Source: Nocardioides campestrisoli
GTDB taxonomy: Bacteria > Actinomycetota > Actinomycetes > Propionibacteriales > Nocardioidaceae
Direction: 5' to 3'
Length of the DNA: 64,000 bases
Assembly (NCBI RefSeq): GCF_013624435.2
Contig: NZ_CP061768.1
Coordinates: 1,518,001-1,582,000 of the forward strand
Position numbers and translations under genes: made by a program
Notes under the pieces: generated by a model
The model's input: only the letters and a program-made list of their open reading frames with translations
Databases searched by the model: none
Told to the model about the DNA's origin: nothing
Part shown: in pieces, positions 8,486-18,302 of the stretch
Layout: every line of letters begins with the position of its first letter
How positions within the stretch are numbered: the first letter of the stretch is position 1

Positions 8486-8980
8486 ATGTGGACCGTGACC
8501 GACTCCCCGGTGGGGGAGCTGCGCCTGAGCGAGCAGGACGACGCCCTGGTGGCGATCGAGTTCTCGCCGTTCCGCCCGCTCGGCCTGGGCGAGCCCAGGG
8601 GCGAGCGAGCCGACGACCATCCGCTGCTGGCCGAGGCGGTGCGACAGCTGGCGGCGTACTTCGCCGGGGAGCTGCGCGACTTCGACCTGCCGCTGGCGCC
8701 GGCCGGCAGCGAGTTCCAGCTCCGGGTCTGGGCCGCCCTGACCGAGATCGGCTACGGCGAGACCGCCTCCTACGGCGAGGTCGCCCTCCGGCTGGGGCAC
8801 ACCCACGTGGCCTCGCGAGCCGTGGGCACGGCCAACGGGCGCAACCCGATCCCGATCGTCATCCCGTGTCACCGGGTGATCGGGTCGACCGGGACGCTCA
8901 CCGGCTACGCCGGCGGGCTGGAGCGCAAGCGTCTGCTGCTCGACCTGGAGCAGGAGTGCCTCCAGGCCCCGCTCTTCTAG
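8486..8980 (+). CDS. ogt: methylated-DNA-[protein]-cysteine S-methyltransferase
   Basis: 164 residues. Suicide repair protein that moves methyl groups from O6-methylguanine to its own cysteine, C128 in the invariant IPCHRVIG. The wing and recognition helix SYGEVALRLG (95-104) and AVGTANGRNP are typical. Two starts are possible: ATG 8480, which overlaps the alkA stop, and ATG 8486. GAGGAGG ends at 8478, only 1 nt from the first but 7 nt from the second, so 8486 is preferred. It completes the Ada-type adaptive response together with the upstream fusion protein. A hairpin follows immediately. Confidence 0.95.
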   Translation: MWTVTDSPVGELRLSEQDDALVAIEFSPFRPLGLGEPRGERADDHPLLAEAVRQLAAYFAGELRDFDLPLAPAGSEFQLRVWAALTEIGYGETASYGEVALRLGHTHVASRAVGTANGRNPIPIVIPCHRVIGSTGTLTGYAGGLERKRLLLDLEQECLQAPLF

Positions 8981-9000
8981 GGCGCACCGATCGTGCGCCC
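8980..9000 (+). terminator. bidirectional hairpin between convergent ogt and the IclR gene
   Basis: GGGCGCAC and GTGCGCCC form an 8-bp perfect stem around the loop CGATC. It starts on the last base of the ogt stop codon and lies 17 nt from the convergent gene's stop. No U-run is present. Confidence 0.55.
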
Positions 9001-9016
9001 CGGAAGAGCAGGCGGC

Positions 9017-9739
9017 TCAGTCCGCGGCAGCGCGGCGCAGCGACTCCGAGAGCCGCTCGGCCGCGGCGAGCACGGCCGGGGCGTGCATCCGGCCGGGCTG
9101 ACGGGAGAGTCGCTCCAGCGGACCGGAGACGGAGACGGCCGCGATGATCTTGCCGCCGGGGGAGCGGACCGGCGCCGAGACCGACGCCACGCCCTGCTCG
9201 CGCTCGCCGACGCTCTGGGCCCAGCCGCGCCGGCGGATGCCGGAGAGCGCGGTGGCCGAGTACGCGGCGTTCTGCAGGCCCCGGTGCATCCGCTCCGGGT
9301 CCTCCCAGGCCAGCAGCACCTGGGCCGCGGAGCCGGCCCGCATGGTCAGCTGCGAGCCGACGGGGATGGTGTCGCGCAGCCCGCTGGGCCGCTCGGCTGC
9401 GGCCACGCAGACGCGGTGCTCGCCCTGGCGGCGCCAGAGCTGGGCGGACTCGCCGGTGATGTCGCGCAGCCGGGCCAGCACCGGCCCTGCGGCGGCGAGG
9501 AGACGGTCCTCACCGGCGGCGGCGGAGAGCTCGGCGAGCCGCGGCCCCAGCACGAAGCGCCCTTGCATGTCCCGGGCCACCAGCCGGTGGTGCTCCAGGG
9601 CGACGGCGAGACGGTGCGCCGTGGGTCGGGCCAGTCCCGTGCCGGCGACCAGGCCGGCGAGCGTGGCAGGTCCGGCCTCCAGGGCGGCGAGCACAAGGGC
9701 GGCCTTGTCGAGCACCCCGACTCCGCTTGAGTTGTCCAT
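9017..9739 (-). CDS. IclR family transcriptional regulator, NdgR/LtbR-like
   Basis: 240 residues: N-terminal winged helix (residues about 8-65; TLAGLVAGTGLARPTAHRL is the recognition region) and a C-terminal IclR effector domain (about 75-235). Its place, divergent from leuCD, is the conserved position of NdgR in Streptomyces and LtbR in Corynebacterium, which control branched-chain amino-acid genes; assignment here is by context. The ATG lies within a CCATATGG palindrome, and a perfect GGCAATATTGCC palindrome sits just upstream, so autoregulation is likely. A TACTCT -10 candidate (9779 down to 9774) gives a leader of about 28 nt containing the palindrome. Confidence 0.88.
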   Translation of the reverse strand: MDNSSGVGVLDKAALVLAALEAGPATLAGLVAGTGLARPTAHRLAVALEHHRLVARDMQGRFVLGPRLAELSAAAGEDRLLAAAGPVLARLRDITGESAQLWRRQGEHRVCVAAAERPSGLRDTIPVGSQLTMRAGSAAQVLLAWEDPERMHRGLQNAAYSATALSGIRRRGWAQSVGEREQGVASVSAPVRSPGGKIIAAVSVSGPLERLSRQPGRMHAPAVLAAAERLSESLRRAAAD

Positions 9740-9753
9740 ATGGCAATATTGCC
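9736..9753. promoter_or_regulatory. putative IclR-type operator between regulator and leuC
   Basis: Two abutting palindromes: CCATATGG (9736-9743) and GGCAATATTGCC (9742-9753), sharing GG. They cover the regulator's start codon and probable leader, and sit about 90 bp upstream of leuC. AT-rich palindromes are otherwise rare here. Confidence 0.55.
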
Positions 9754-9844
9754 GTCTCAGAAGTTGGGATGCAAGAGTAGCCTCGTCACATGACCCAGAT
9801 CGGGTATGCCGCCTTGGCATGCCCCGACAGAGAGGAGCAGGTCC

Positions 9845-11275
<1,431 letters not shown>

Positions 11276-11276
11276 C

Positions 11277-11876
11277 GTGGAGAAGTTCACCACCCACACC
11301 GGTGTCGGCGTCCCGCTGCGCCGGACCAACGTCGACACCGACCAGATCATCCCGGCGGTCTACCTCAAGCGTGTGACCCGCTCGGGCTTCGAGGACGGCC
11401 TCTTCGCGGCCTGGCGCCGCGACGAGTCGTTCGTGCTCAACCAGCCGGCGTACGCCCAGGGCTCGGTGCTCGTCGCCGGCCCGGACTTCGGCACCGGCTC
11501 CTCGCGCGAGCACGCCGTCTGGGCGCTGCAGAACTACGGGTTCAAGGCGGTCATCTCGCCGCGGTTCGCCGACATCTTCCGGGGCAACTCCGGCAAGGCC
11601 GGTCTGGTGGCCGCCCAGGTCGACGAGAACGTCGTGCAGCGGCTCTGGGAGCTGCTGGAGTCCCAGCCCGGTGCCCAGGTCACGGTCGACCTCGAGGCCC
11701 GCACCGTCAGCGCCGGCGAGGGGCCGGACGCGATCGTCGACAGCTTCGACATCGACGACTACACCCGGTGGCGGCTGCTCGAGGGGCTCGACGACATCGG
11801 GATCACCCTGGGCCACGCGGACGAGATCGCGGCCTTCGAGGAGACCCGTCCCAGCTGGAAGCCCGCGACCCTCTGA
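11277..11876 (+). CDS. leuD: 3-isopropylmalate dehydratase small subunit
   Basis: 199 residues, typical length. It supplies the swivel domain of the LeuCD heterodimer. Characteristic stretches are [20 protein letters not shown] near residue 9, the [13 protein letters not shown] loop (about 64-76) and the final [13 protein letters not shown]. The GTG start overlaps no other gene and is 1 nt from the leuC stop, so translation is coupled. The operon appears to end here; the next gene, hup, has its own promoter region. Confidence 0.97.
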   Translation: MEKFTTHTGVGVPLRRTNVDTDQIIPAVYLKRVTRSGFEDGLFAAWRRDESFVLNQPAYAQGSVLVAGPDFGTGSSREHAVWALQNYGFKAVISPRFADIFRGNSGKAGLVAAQVDENVVQRLWELLESQPGAQVTVDLEARTVSAGEGPDAIVDSFDIDDYTRWRLLEGLDDIGITLGHADEIAAFEETRPSWKPATL

Positions 11877-11920
11877 GCAGGCTCGGTCGGCAAAGTTCCT
11901 TCCAACACGGGCAGCGGTGA

Positions 11921-11949
11921 TTGTGGCGGACGCCACAAAAACCTAGCGT
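11921..11949 (+). promoter_or_regulatory. putative hup promoter with overlapping inverted repeat
   Basis: -35-like TTGTGG (11921-11926), 17-bp spacer and -10 TAGCGT (11944-11949). A perfect inverted repeat, TTGTGGCG-GA-CGCCACAA (11921-11938), covers the -35 and most of the spacer, suggesting a repressor or activator site. Confidence 0.45.
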
Positions 11950-12005
11950 GACGTGCACATGGTCGAGCACGGGCTCGGGCGCACAGTTCATTGGAAGGAC
12001 AGCTA

Positions 12006-12680
12006 GTGAACAAGTCACAGCTCATCGACGCGCTGGCAGCGCGGTTCGAGGGAAACCGGAAGGTCGCGGCGCACGCGCTCGAGTCCGTCCTGGACACGAT
12101 CACCCGCGAGGTGGCCCGGGGCGAGAAGGTCGCGATCACCGGGTTCGGCTCTTTCGAGAAGAGGGTCCGCAACGCTCGCTGGGTCCGTAACCCGCAGACC
12201 GGGGAGCGGATGAAGTCGAAGAAGACCTCCGTGCCCGCGTTCAAGGCCGGCCAGGACCTCAAGAACGTCGTCTCCGGCGTCAAGAAGCTGCCCAAGCTCA
12301 CGGTGGCCAGGACTGCTGCCCCCGCGGGCACGGCGAAGAAGGCGGCGAGCACCTCCGCCACCAAGAGCGCAGCCGCCACCAAGAGCGCGGCCGCCACCAC
12401 GACGGCGGCCAAGAAGTCGTCCACCACGACCAAGAAGACGACCCCGGCGAAGAAGGCCACGACGACCCCGGCCAAGAAGGCCACCAGTACGGCGAAGAAG
12501 ACGGGCGCGACGAAGAAGGCCACGGCGAAGAAGGCCTCGACCGCGTCCGCGTCGACGAGCAGCACGGCCAAGAAGGCCAGCACCAGCAAGAAGACGACGC
12601 CGGCGAAGAAGTCCGCGACGAGCACCGCGAAGAAGTCGACCACGAAGAAGTCCGCGACCAAGGCCGCCAAGAAGGCCTGA
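12006..12680 (+). CDS. hup: HU family DNA-binding protein with histone H1-like tail
   Basis: 224 residues. Residues 1 to about 93 are a complete HU/IHF domain (VNKSQLIDALAARFEG, ITGFGSFEKR, RNPQTGER for DNA bending). Residues from about 105 are almost only Lys, Ala, Thr and Ser in PAKKA/TAKK-like units, resembling the tails of mycobacterial HupB and streptomycete HupS. It compacts and organises the nucleoid; the tail adds sequence-independent DNA binding. GGAAGGA lies 5 nt before the GTG. The tail is repetitive at DNA level (AAGAAG units) and may vary in length between strains. Confidence 0.96.
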   Translation: MNKSQLIDALAARFEGNRKVAAHALESVLDTITREVARGEKVAITGFGSFEKRVRNARWVRNPQTGERMKSKKTSVPAFKAGQDLKNVVSGVKKLPKLTVARTAAPAGTAKKAASTSATKSAAATKSAAATTTAAKKSSTTTKKTTPAKKATTTPAKKATSTAKKTGATKKATAKKASTASASTSSTAKKASTSKKTTPAKKSATSTAKKSTTKKSATKAAKKA

Positions 12681-12694
12681 CCCCGCGCCGGTGT

Positions 12695-12740
12695 CCGGTG
12701 CGCGGCCGTCCGTCCGGTCGGGCGGCTCGCCGCGCACCGG
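12695..12740 (+). terminator. possible terminator hairpin after hup
   Basis: CCGGTGCGCGG (12695-12705) pairs perfectly with CCGCGCACCGG (12730-12740) around a 24-nt, partly self-complementary loop. No U-run is present. Confidence 0.45.
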
Positions 12741-12769
12741 CCGAGGGCGGCGCCGGGAGGGCCACGCAG

Positions 12770-12775
12770 TAACCT
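12770..12775 (+). promoter_or_regulatory. -10 box TAACCT upstream of the acyltransferase gene
   Basis: TAACCT would start transcription near 12782, leaving a leader of about 21 nt that holds GGTGGAGGGG before the GTG at 12803. Confidence 0.4.
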
Positions 12776-12802
12776 CTGTCACACAGAAGACGGTGGAGGG
12801 GC

Positions 12803-13606
12803 GTGACGGGAAAGAGGTCGGACGGCGTGCGGGGTAGCAGCTGGAGGCGCGGACAGGGCTGGGGCTTCGTCGTCGGCAACATCATCCTGCGGCCCACGTT
12901 CCTGCTCAGCTCCACCCACACCTGGATCGACGGGGAGAAGATCCCCCGCGAGGGCGGCTGCATCCTGGTGGTCAACCATCTGTCCCACCTCGACCCCCTG
13001 GTGATCGCGCACTTCGTCTATGACCAGCACCGGCTGCCGCGCTACCTGGCCAAGGCCGCGCTCTTCAGGTCCAACCGGTTCGTCGCCGGGGTGCTGCGCT
13101 CGACCCGGCAGATCCCCGTCGAGCGGCTCACCACCCACGCGGTCAGTGCGTACGACGCCGCGGTGGCGGCCGTGCGCGCAGGTGACTGCGTCGTGGTCTA
13201 CCCGGAGGGGACGCTGACCCGCGACCCCGACCTGTGGCCGATGCGCGGCAAGACCGGCGCCGCCAGGATCGCCCTGGCCACCGGGGCGCCCGTGATCCCG
13301 ATCGCGCACTGGGGGGCGCAGGAGCTGCTGCCGCCGTACTCCACCAGGCCCCGGCCCTGGCCGCGCAAGCACCTCACCGTCAAGGTGGGCGACCCCGTCG
13401 CCCTCGAGGACCTGCGGGCCCGCGCCGAGCAGCCGGGCGTGGTGCAGGAGGCCACGGACCGCATCATGACGGCGCTCGTCCGGGTGCTCGAGGAGGTGCG
13501 GGGGGAGAAGGCGCCCACGGACCGGTTCGATCCCGCCAAGGCCGGCGTGCGGCTGATAGGCAATCCTCATCCGCACGAGCCGCGCAAGAAGAAGAGGAAG
13601 ACATGA
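12803..13606 (+). CDS. 1-acyl-sn-glycerol-3-phosphate acyltransferase family protein
   Basis: 267 residues of the PlsC family. The HX4D catalytic motif is NHLSHLD (H59, D64) and the glycerol-phosphate-binding motif is PEGT (134-137). It would acylate lysophosphatidic acid to phosphatidic acid at the membrane; actinobacteria carry several paralogues, so the exact acceptor is uncertain. The last residues, RKKKRKT, are strongly basic. The stop codon overlaps the ATG of gpsA (ATGA), linking it to the enzyme that makes glycerol 3-phosphate, a sensible pairing for phospholipid synthesis. Confidence 0.9.
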   Translation: MTGKRSDGVRGSSWRRGQGWGFVVGNIILRPTFLLSSTHTWIDGEKIPREGGCILVVNHLSHLDPLVIAHFVYDQHRLPRYLAKAALFRSNRFVAGVLRSTRQIPVERLTTHAVSAYDAAVAAVRAGDCVVVYPEGTLTRDPDLWPMRGKTGAARIALATGAPVIPIAHWGAQELLPPYSTRPRPWPRKHLTVKVGDPVALEDLRARAEQPGVVQEATDRIMTALVRVLEEVRGEKAPTDRFDPAKAGVRLIGNPHPHEPRKKKRKT

Positions 13607-14604
13607 CCAAGGTCGCAGTGTTCAGTGCCGGCTCCTGGGGGACGGCGTTCGCGGTGGTGCTCGCCGACGCCGGCAACGACGTCGTCCTGTGGGCCCGGCG
13701 CGAGGAGCTGGTGACGGCGATCAACCGGGACCACGAGAACCCCGACTACCTCCCGGGGGTGCAGCTCCCGCAGGGCGTCACCGCCACCAGCGACCCCGCC
13801 AAGGCGCTCGCCGAGGCCGAGGTCGTGGTCTTCGCCACGCCCTCCCAGTCGTTCCGGGAGAACCTGACCACCTGGGCCCCGCTGATCCCCTCGGACGCGG
13901 TGATGGTGAGCCTGATGAAGGGCGTCGAGCTCGGGACGCTGAAGCGGATGAGCGAGGTCATCGCCGAGGTGACCGGCGCCGGTCCGGAGCGGATCGCGGT
14001 GGTCAGCGGCCCCAACCTCGCCAAGGAGATCTCCCGGCGTGAGCCCGCAGCCTCCGTGGTCGCGTGCGCCGACGAGGAGGTGGCGCGGCGGCTGCAGGCG
14101 ATGTGCCACTCGCCGGCGTTCCGGCCCTACACCTCCACCGACGTCCTCGGCTGCGAGCTGGGCGGGGCCTACAAGAACGTCGTCGCGCTCGCCGTGGGGA
14201 TGGCCGTCGGTCTCGGCTTCGGCGACAACACCACCGCGTCGGTGATCACCCGGGGGCTCGCGGAGACCGCGCGCCTGGCGACCGCGCTCGGCGCCAACCC
14301 GCTGACCCTGATGGGTCTGGCCGGTCTCGGCGACCTGGTCGCCACCTGCTCCTCGCCGCTCTCGCGCAACCGCACCTTCGGGGAGCGGCTCGGCCAGGGG
14401 ATGACCACCGAGGAGATCTACGCCTCGACCTCGCAGGTGGCCGAAGGCGCCAAGTCCTGCGCCTCGTTGCGGGCGCTCGCCGAGGCCCACGGGGTCGACG
14501 CGCCCATCGCCGCGCACGTGGACGACGTGGTCGCGGGCCGCAGCGACGCCTACGCGATGATGAACGCCTTCATCGCCCGGGACACCAAGGCCGAGACCGA
14601 CTGA
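13603..14604 (+). CDS. gpsA: NAD(P)+-dependent glycerol-3-phosphate dehydrogenase
   Basis: 333 residues. It reduces dihydroxyacetone phosphate to sn-glycerol 3-phosphate for phospholipids. The N-terminal Rossmann loop reads SAGSWGTA (8-15); the usual first glycine of GxGxxG is serine. Other hallmarks are SGPNLAKEI (135-143), catalytic K191 in [13 protein letters not shown] and [14 protein letters not shown]. The ATG overlaps the stop of the upstream plsC-like gene by 4 nt, and GAGGAAG is its Shine-Dalgarno sequence. Length and motifs otherwise are those of a functional enzyme. Confidence 0.96.
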   Translation: MTKVAVFSAGSWGTAFAVVLADAGNDVVLWARREELVTAINRDHENPDYLPGVQLPQGVTATSDPAKALAEAEVVVFATPSQSFRENLTTWAPLIPSDAVMVSLMKGVELGTLKRMSEVIAEVTGAGPERIAVVSGPNLAKEISRREPAASVVACADEEVARRLQAMCHSPAFRPYTSTDVLGCELGGAYKNVVALAVGMAVGLGFGDNTTASVITRGLAETARLATALGANPLTLMGLAGLGDLVATCSSPLSRNRTFGERLGQGMTTEEIYASTSQVAEGAKSCASLRALAEAHGVDAPIAAHVDDVVAGRSDAYAMMNAFIARDTKAETD

Positions 14605-14650
14605 GCTCCGGCGCGGGGAACCGAGGGCGGCGCTCCGCCGTCCCAGCGTC

Positions 14651-15949
14651 ATGTCCTGGTTCTCCCGCGTCGCCCGTCTCCCATTCGCCCCGCGTCCCCG
14701 CCTCCGCGTCCTCCTCCGGGCGGTGCTCGGAGCCGGGCTGAGCGTGCTGGTGCTGGCGGGGTGCCGGACCGCCCCCGCAGACCCGAGTGCCGACGCGGCC
14801 CGAGAGCTCCGGCTCGGGGAGGCGGAGCCATCGGGTCCTGCACCCGCTGCCGGACGGTGGACGAGGCTCCCCGACAGCCCGCTGTCACCACGGGAGGCGC
14901 CCGCGGCCGCGCACGTCCCCACCCGGACCGGTGACCTGGCGGTGTTCGTCGGCGGCTACACGGGGCGCCCGTGCCCGCCCACCCACGACTGCGCCTTCGC
15001 CCAGGGCGCGTACGCCTCCGACGGCGCCGCCTACCATCTCGACAGCGGCACCTGGCAGCCCGTCGCGGACGCGCCCCGTCCGGTCGCGGCCTACTCCTCG
15101 ACCGCTGTCCTCGACGCGACCCTCTACGTCCTGACCTCCGACCACCTGCTCGCCTGGGACTCGACGCAGGACTCCTGGACCGAGCTCGAGCCGCCGCGCC
15201 GGCCGCGCGGCGCGACCCTGGTCGCCGACCGCCACGCCACGCGACCGCGCCTCTTGCTCGCCTCGGGCGGCGACGAGAACGGCGTCCGTCCCGACCAGGC
15301 GTACGACCCCGCCGCCGGCACGTGGTCGCAGCTGCCGGCCGACCCGCTGCAGCCCTCCTTCGACCGCGTCCTCGTCTCCACGCCCAGCGGGCTGGTCCTG
15401 GTCGCGAAGCCGCTCGGCGCCGACGGTGGCCCCGAGGATCCTGCACTCGTCCGGGGCGCAGTCCTGCCGGACGGTGCGCGGACCTGGCAGCCGCTGCCAT
15501 CCGGCGGGGACCAGCTCGGCGGCTGGTCCTGGGCCTGGACCGGTCGGCGCCTGGTCGACCCGACCCCCGGAGGTGCCGACGGAGGAAAGGTGAACAACTT
15601 CGGCCGCACCATCCCCTACGGCGGCGCCCTGGACCCCGTCACCGGCGACTGGTCACCGTTGGCGGGCACGCCTGCGGCGTACACGGGCGGCTGGGGCGTG
15701 GAGGCCCTCGGCGGGCGGCACCACGCCGTCCAGGGCTGGGTCTACGACGACGGCGACGGCGGCCGGAGCAGCGACTGGACGCGGCTGGTCCGGCCGGTCG
15801 GCGCCCCGCCCGAGCCCGGCCGGGGCGTGTGGGTCCACGACGTGCTGGTCGTCTCGGGCGGGGCAGACTGGGACGGCCTGGACGACCCGGACGACTGGAC
15901 GGCGCGGAACGTCTGGTCGAGCGGCGCCTGGGCCTACCGCCCCGAGTGA
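14651..15949 (+). CDS. secreted lipoprotein with Kelch/galactose-oxidase-like beta-propeller
   Basis: 432 residues. A long basic n-region is followed by a hydrophobic segment (about 22-37) and the lipobox LAGC with C38, so the mature protein should be lipid-anchored outside the cell. The rest consists of recurring units such as TRTGDLAVFVGGYTG, LDSGTWQPVADAPRP, DSTQDSWTELEPP and DPAAGTWSQLPADP, typical of Kelch-type propeller blades. No catalytic residues can be named, so it is either a binding protein or an uncharacterised enzyme. The ATG is 46 nt after gpsA; no strong Shine-Dalgarno sequence is visible. Confidence 0.75.
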   Translation: MSWFSRVARLPFAPRPRLRVLLRAVLGAGLSVLVLAGCRTAPADPSADAARELRLGEAEPSGPAPAAGRWTRLPDSPLSPREAPAAAHVPTRTGDLAVFVGGYTGRPCPPTHDCAFAQGAYASDGAAYHLDSGTWQPVADAPRPVAAYSSTAVLDATLYVLTSDHLLAWDSTQDSWTELEPPRRPRGATLVADRHATRPRLLLASGGDENGVRPDQAYDPAAGTWSQLPADPLQPSFDRVLVSTPSGLVLVAKPLGADGGPEDPALVRGAVLPDGARTWQPLPSGGDQLGGWSWAWTGRRLVDPTPGGADGGKVNNFGRTIPYGGALDPVTGDWSPLAGTPAAYTGGWGVEALGGRHHAVQGWVYDDGDGGRSSDWTRLVRPVGAPPEPGRGVWVHDVLVVSGGADWDGLDDPDDWTARNVWSSGAWAYRPE

Positions 15950-15986
15950 CGGACGGACTCCCGGACCGACTGCCGGGCGCGCCCGC

Positions 15987-17099
15987 TCAGAGCACCAGGT
16001 CGTCCAGGGCCCGGCGCAGGTCCGCCCACAGGTCCTCGACGTCCTCCACGCCCACCGAGAGCCGCACCAGCCCGTCCGGGATCGTGGCCGGCTCCACCTT
16101 CCAGCGCCGCCGACGCTCGAAGGTGGACTCCACGCCGCCGAGTGAGGTGGCGTGCACCCACAGTCCGGTCTTGCGGACCAGGAGGTCGGCGGCCATGGCG
16201 CCCTCGGCCAGGACGATGCTGATGATGCCGCCGAAGCCGGGGTAGCGGACCTCGGAGAGGGCCGGGTGCTCCCGGAGCCGGGTCACCAGCTCCTGGGCGT
16301 TGGCCTGGGACCGCTCCACCCGCAGGTGCAGGGTGCGCAGGCCGCGCAGCGTCAGCCAGGCCTCGAACGGGCCGGGGACCGCACCGATCAGGTCCCGGCG
16401 GCCCTTCAGCACGGCGTACAGGTCGTCGTCGCGGGTGCAGACCGCGCCCATCAGCACGTCGCTGTGCCCGGCCAGGAACTTGGTGGCCGAGTGCACCACC
16501 AGGTCGACCTCGTCCTCCAGCGGCTTCTGCAGCAGCGGGGTGGCGAAGGTGTTGTCGACCACCACGTACGCGCCGGCCTCGTGGGCGGCCGCGGTGATCG
16601 TGGCGATGTCGGCGAGCTCGAGTGCGGGGTTGGTGGGGGACTCCAGCCAGACCAGCGCGGCGTCCGCGCAGGCCTCGACGACCGCCGCGGTGTCGGTGAC
16701 GTCCACCAGCTGGGTGCGCAGCCGGCCGCGGGCCTCGAGGTCGGCCAGCTGGCCCATCGTGCCGGTGTAGGAGTGCCGCGGAGCCACCACCTTCGCCCCC
16801 TGGCCGACGAGGTCGAGCACGGTGGCCACCGCGGCCAGGCCGGAGGCGAAGGTCAGGCAGCGCCCGCCCTCCAGCGCGCCCAGGGCCTCCTCCAGCGCGC
16901 TCCACGTCGGGTTGCCGTAGCGCCCGTACTCCACGTCGCCACCTGCGACGTAGGTCGACGCCATGGTGATCGGCTCGTTCAGCGGCGCGTCCGGGACCTT
17001 GGCGGGGCGGCCCGCCGTGACGGCGAGCGTGCTGGCGCGCAGCGGCTCGGAGCTCCTGCTGGGGGTCGGGCGCGGGTCGGGGGAGGCATCGCTGGACAT
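15987..17099 (-). CDS. Cys/Met-metabolism PLP enzyme (cystathionine gamma-synthase/lyase family)
   Basis: 370 residues, fold-type I PLP enzyme. The Schiff-base lysine is K207 in HSATKFLAGHSDVLMG; YGRYGNPT (58-65), SGLAA and VVVDNTFATP (179-188) are family signatures. Members catalyse beta- or gamma-elimination or replacement on cystathionine, homocysteine or O-acylhomoserine; sequence alone does not separate synthase from lyase here. The ATG at 17099 is only 33 bp from the divergent ddl start, with a TAGAGT -10 box 7 nt upstream, so the mRNA is likely leaderless. The N-terminal 25 residues are polar and low-complexity. Confidence 0.9.
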   Translation of the reverse strand: MSSDASPDPRPTPSRSSEPLRASTLAVTAGRPAKVPDAPLNEPITMASTYVAGGDVEYGRYGNPTWSALEEALGALEGGRCLTFASGLAAVATVLDLVGQGAKVVAPRHSYTGTMGQLADLEARGRLRTQLVDVTDTAAVVEACADAALVWLESPTNPALELADIATITAAAHEAGAYVVVDNTFATPLLQKPLEDEVDLVVHSATKFLAGHSDVLMGAVCTRDDDLYAVLKGRRDLIGAVPGPFEAWLTLRGLRTLHLRVERSQANAQELVTRLREHPALSEVRYPGFGGIISIVLAEGAMAADLLVRKTGLWVHATSLGGVESTFERRRRWKVEPATIPDGLVRLSVGVEDVEDLWADLRRALDDLVL

Positions 17100-17106
17100 G
17101 CCCGCG

Positions 17107-17112
17107 ACTCTA
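17107..17112 (-). promoter_or_regulatory. -10 box TAGAGT of leaderless promoter (PLP enzyme)
   Basis: On the minus strand TAGAGT is followed by 7 nt and the ATG at 17099. It lies back to back with the ddl -10 box, 6 bp away. Confidence 0.5.
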
Positions 17113-17118
17113 GGCCGA

Positions 17119-17124
17119 TAGGGT
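17119..17124 (+). promoter_or_regulatory. -10 box TAGGGT of leaderless promoter for ddl
   Basis: TAGGGT, 8 nt, then the ATG at 17133. There is no Shine-Dalgarno sequence. Its -35 region would overlap the start codon of the divergent gene. Confidence 0.5.
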
Positions 17125-17132
17125 GCAGGGCG

Positions 17133-18257
17133 ATGAACTCGCCCACGCCCCGCAAGCCCCGCGTCGCCGTCGTCTTCGGCGGGCGCTCCTCCGAGCACGC
17201 CGTCTCCTGCGTCACCGCGGGTGCTGTCCTGGACGCGCTCGACCCCGACGCCTACGAGGTGGTGCCGATCGGGATCGCCCGGGACGGGCGCTGGGTCCTC
17301 GAGTCCTCCGACACCGAGCGGCTGCGGCTCACCTCCGCGCAGACGCTGCCCTCGGTGGACGCCGAGCGCCCGGCGATCCAGCTGCTGCGGGAGGAGGAGC
17401 ACGCCGCCCTGGTCGTGACCGAGCCGTCGGCGCCACCGCGGGTGCTGGGCGAGGTGGACGTCGTCTTCCCGGTCCTGCACGGACCGTGGGGCGAGGACGG
17501 CACGCTGCAGGGGATGCTGGAGATGGCCGGCGTCCGCTACGTGGGCGCCGGCGTGCTCGCCTCGGCCGTCGGCATGGACAAGGCCTACATGAAGGTGGTC
17601 CTCGAGGCCGCCGGCCTGCCGGTGATGCCTGGGGTGGTGATCACCCGTCGCCAGTGGGAGCAGGACCCGGACTCCTGCCGCGCCGAGGTGGCGGCGCTCG
17701 GGTTCCCGGTCTTCTGCAAGCCGGCCCGGGGCGGCTCGAGCATCGGGATCAGCAAGGTGCACGGCCCCGACGAGCTGGACGCCGCGGTCGCCGAGGCCCA
17801 GCAGCACGACCCGAAGGTGCTGATCGAGGTCTCGGCCGAGGGCGCCCGGGAGGTCGAGTGCGGCGTGCTGGAGGCGTTGGACGGCACCGTGCAGACCTCA
17901 CCACCGGCCGAGGTCAGGGTCGGCGGGGACCACGAGTTCTACGACTTCGCGGCCAAGTACCTGCCCCAGGAGCACACCGAGCTCGACGTGCCGGCGATCC
18001 TGCCCGACGAGGTCACGCGGCAGATGCAGGAGCTCTCCGTGCGGGCCTTCGACGCCGTGGGCGGTGAGGGACTCGCGCGAGTCGACTTCTTCGTCATGCC
18101 CGACGGCCGCCTGGTGGTCAACGAGCTCAACACCATGCCCGGCTTCACGCCGATGTCGATGTACCCCCGGATGTGGCAGGCGGCAGGGCTGGACTACGCC
18201 CAGCTCGTCGACCGCCTGGTCCAGCTCGCGTTGCGCCGCGACACCGGCCTGCGCTGA
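17133..18257 (+). CDS. ddl: D-alanine-D-alanine ligase
   Basis: 374 residues, ATP-grasp enzyme that makes the D-Ala-D-Ala dipeptide of peptidoglycan precursors. Visible are VVFGGRSSEHAVSCVTA at the N-terminus, FPVLHGPWGEDGTLQG (about 111-126), the ATP-grasp loop CKPARGGSSIGISKV (about 197-211) and the metal/substrate site VVNELNTMPGFTPMSMYP near the C-terminus. Length is typical. The start is supported by a -10 box 8 nt upstream and by the absence of coding space before it. It is divergent from a Cys/Met PLP enzyme and convergent with a DUF3515 lipoprotein gene. Confidence 0.97.
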   Translation: MNSPTPRKPRVAVVFGGRSSEHAVSCVTAGAVLDALDPDAYEVVPIGIARDGRWVLESSDTERLRLTSAQTLPSVDAERPAIQLLREEEHAALVVTEPSAPPRVLGEVDVVFPVLHGPWGEDGTLQGMLEMAGVRYVGAGVLASAVGMDKAYMKVVLEAAGLPVMPGVVITRRQWEQDPDSCRAEVAALGFPVFCKPARGGSSIGISKVHGPDELDAAVAEAQQHDPKVLIEVSAEGAREVECGVLEALDGTVQTSPPAEVRVGGDHEFYDFAAKYLPQEHTELDVPAILPDEVTRQMQELSVRAFDAVGGEGLARVDFFVMPDGRLVVNELNTMPGFTPMSMYPRMWQAAGLDYAQLVDRLVQLALRRDTGLR

Positions 18258-18302
18258 CTCTCCGGCTGGGGAGGCCGGGTGGTAAGTCTCCGGCAGGGAG
18301 GC

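Noticed and set aside
12340..12680. AAGAAG-rich repeats as a possible CRISPR or satellite array
   Set aside because: They are the coding sequence of the HU Lys/Ala tail; units are irregular and there are no spacers.
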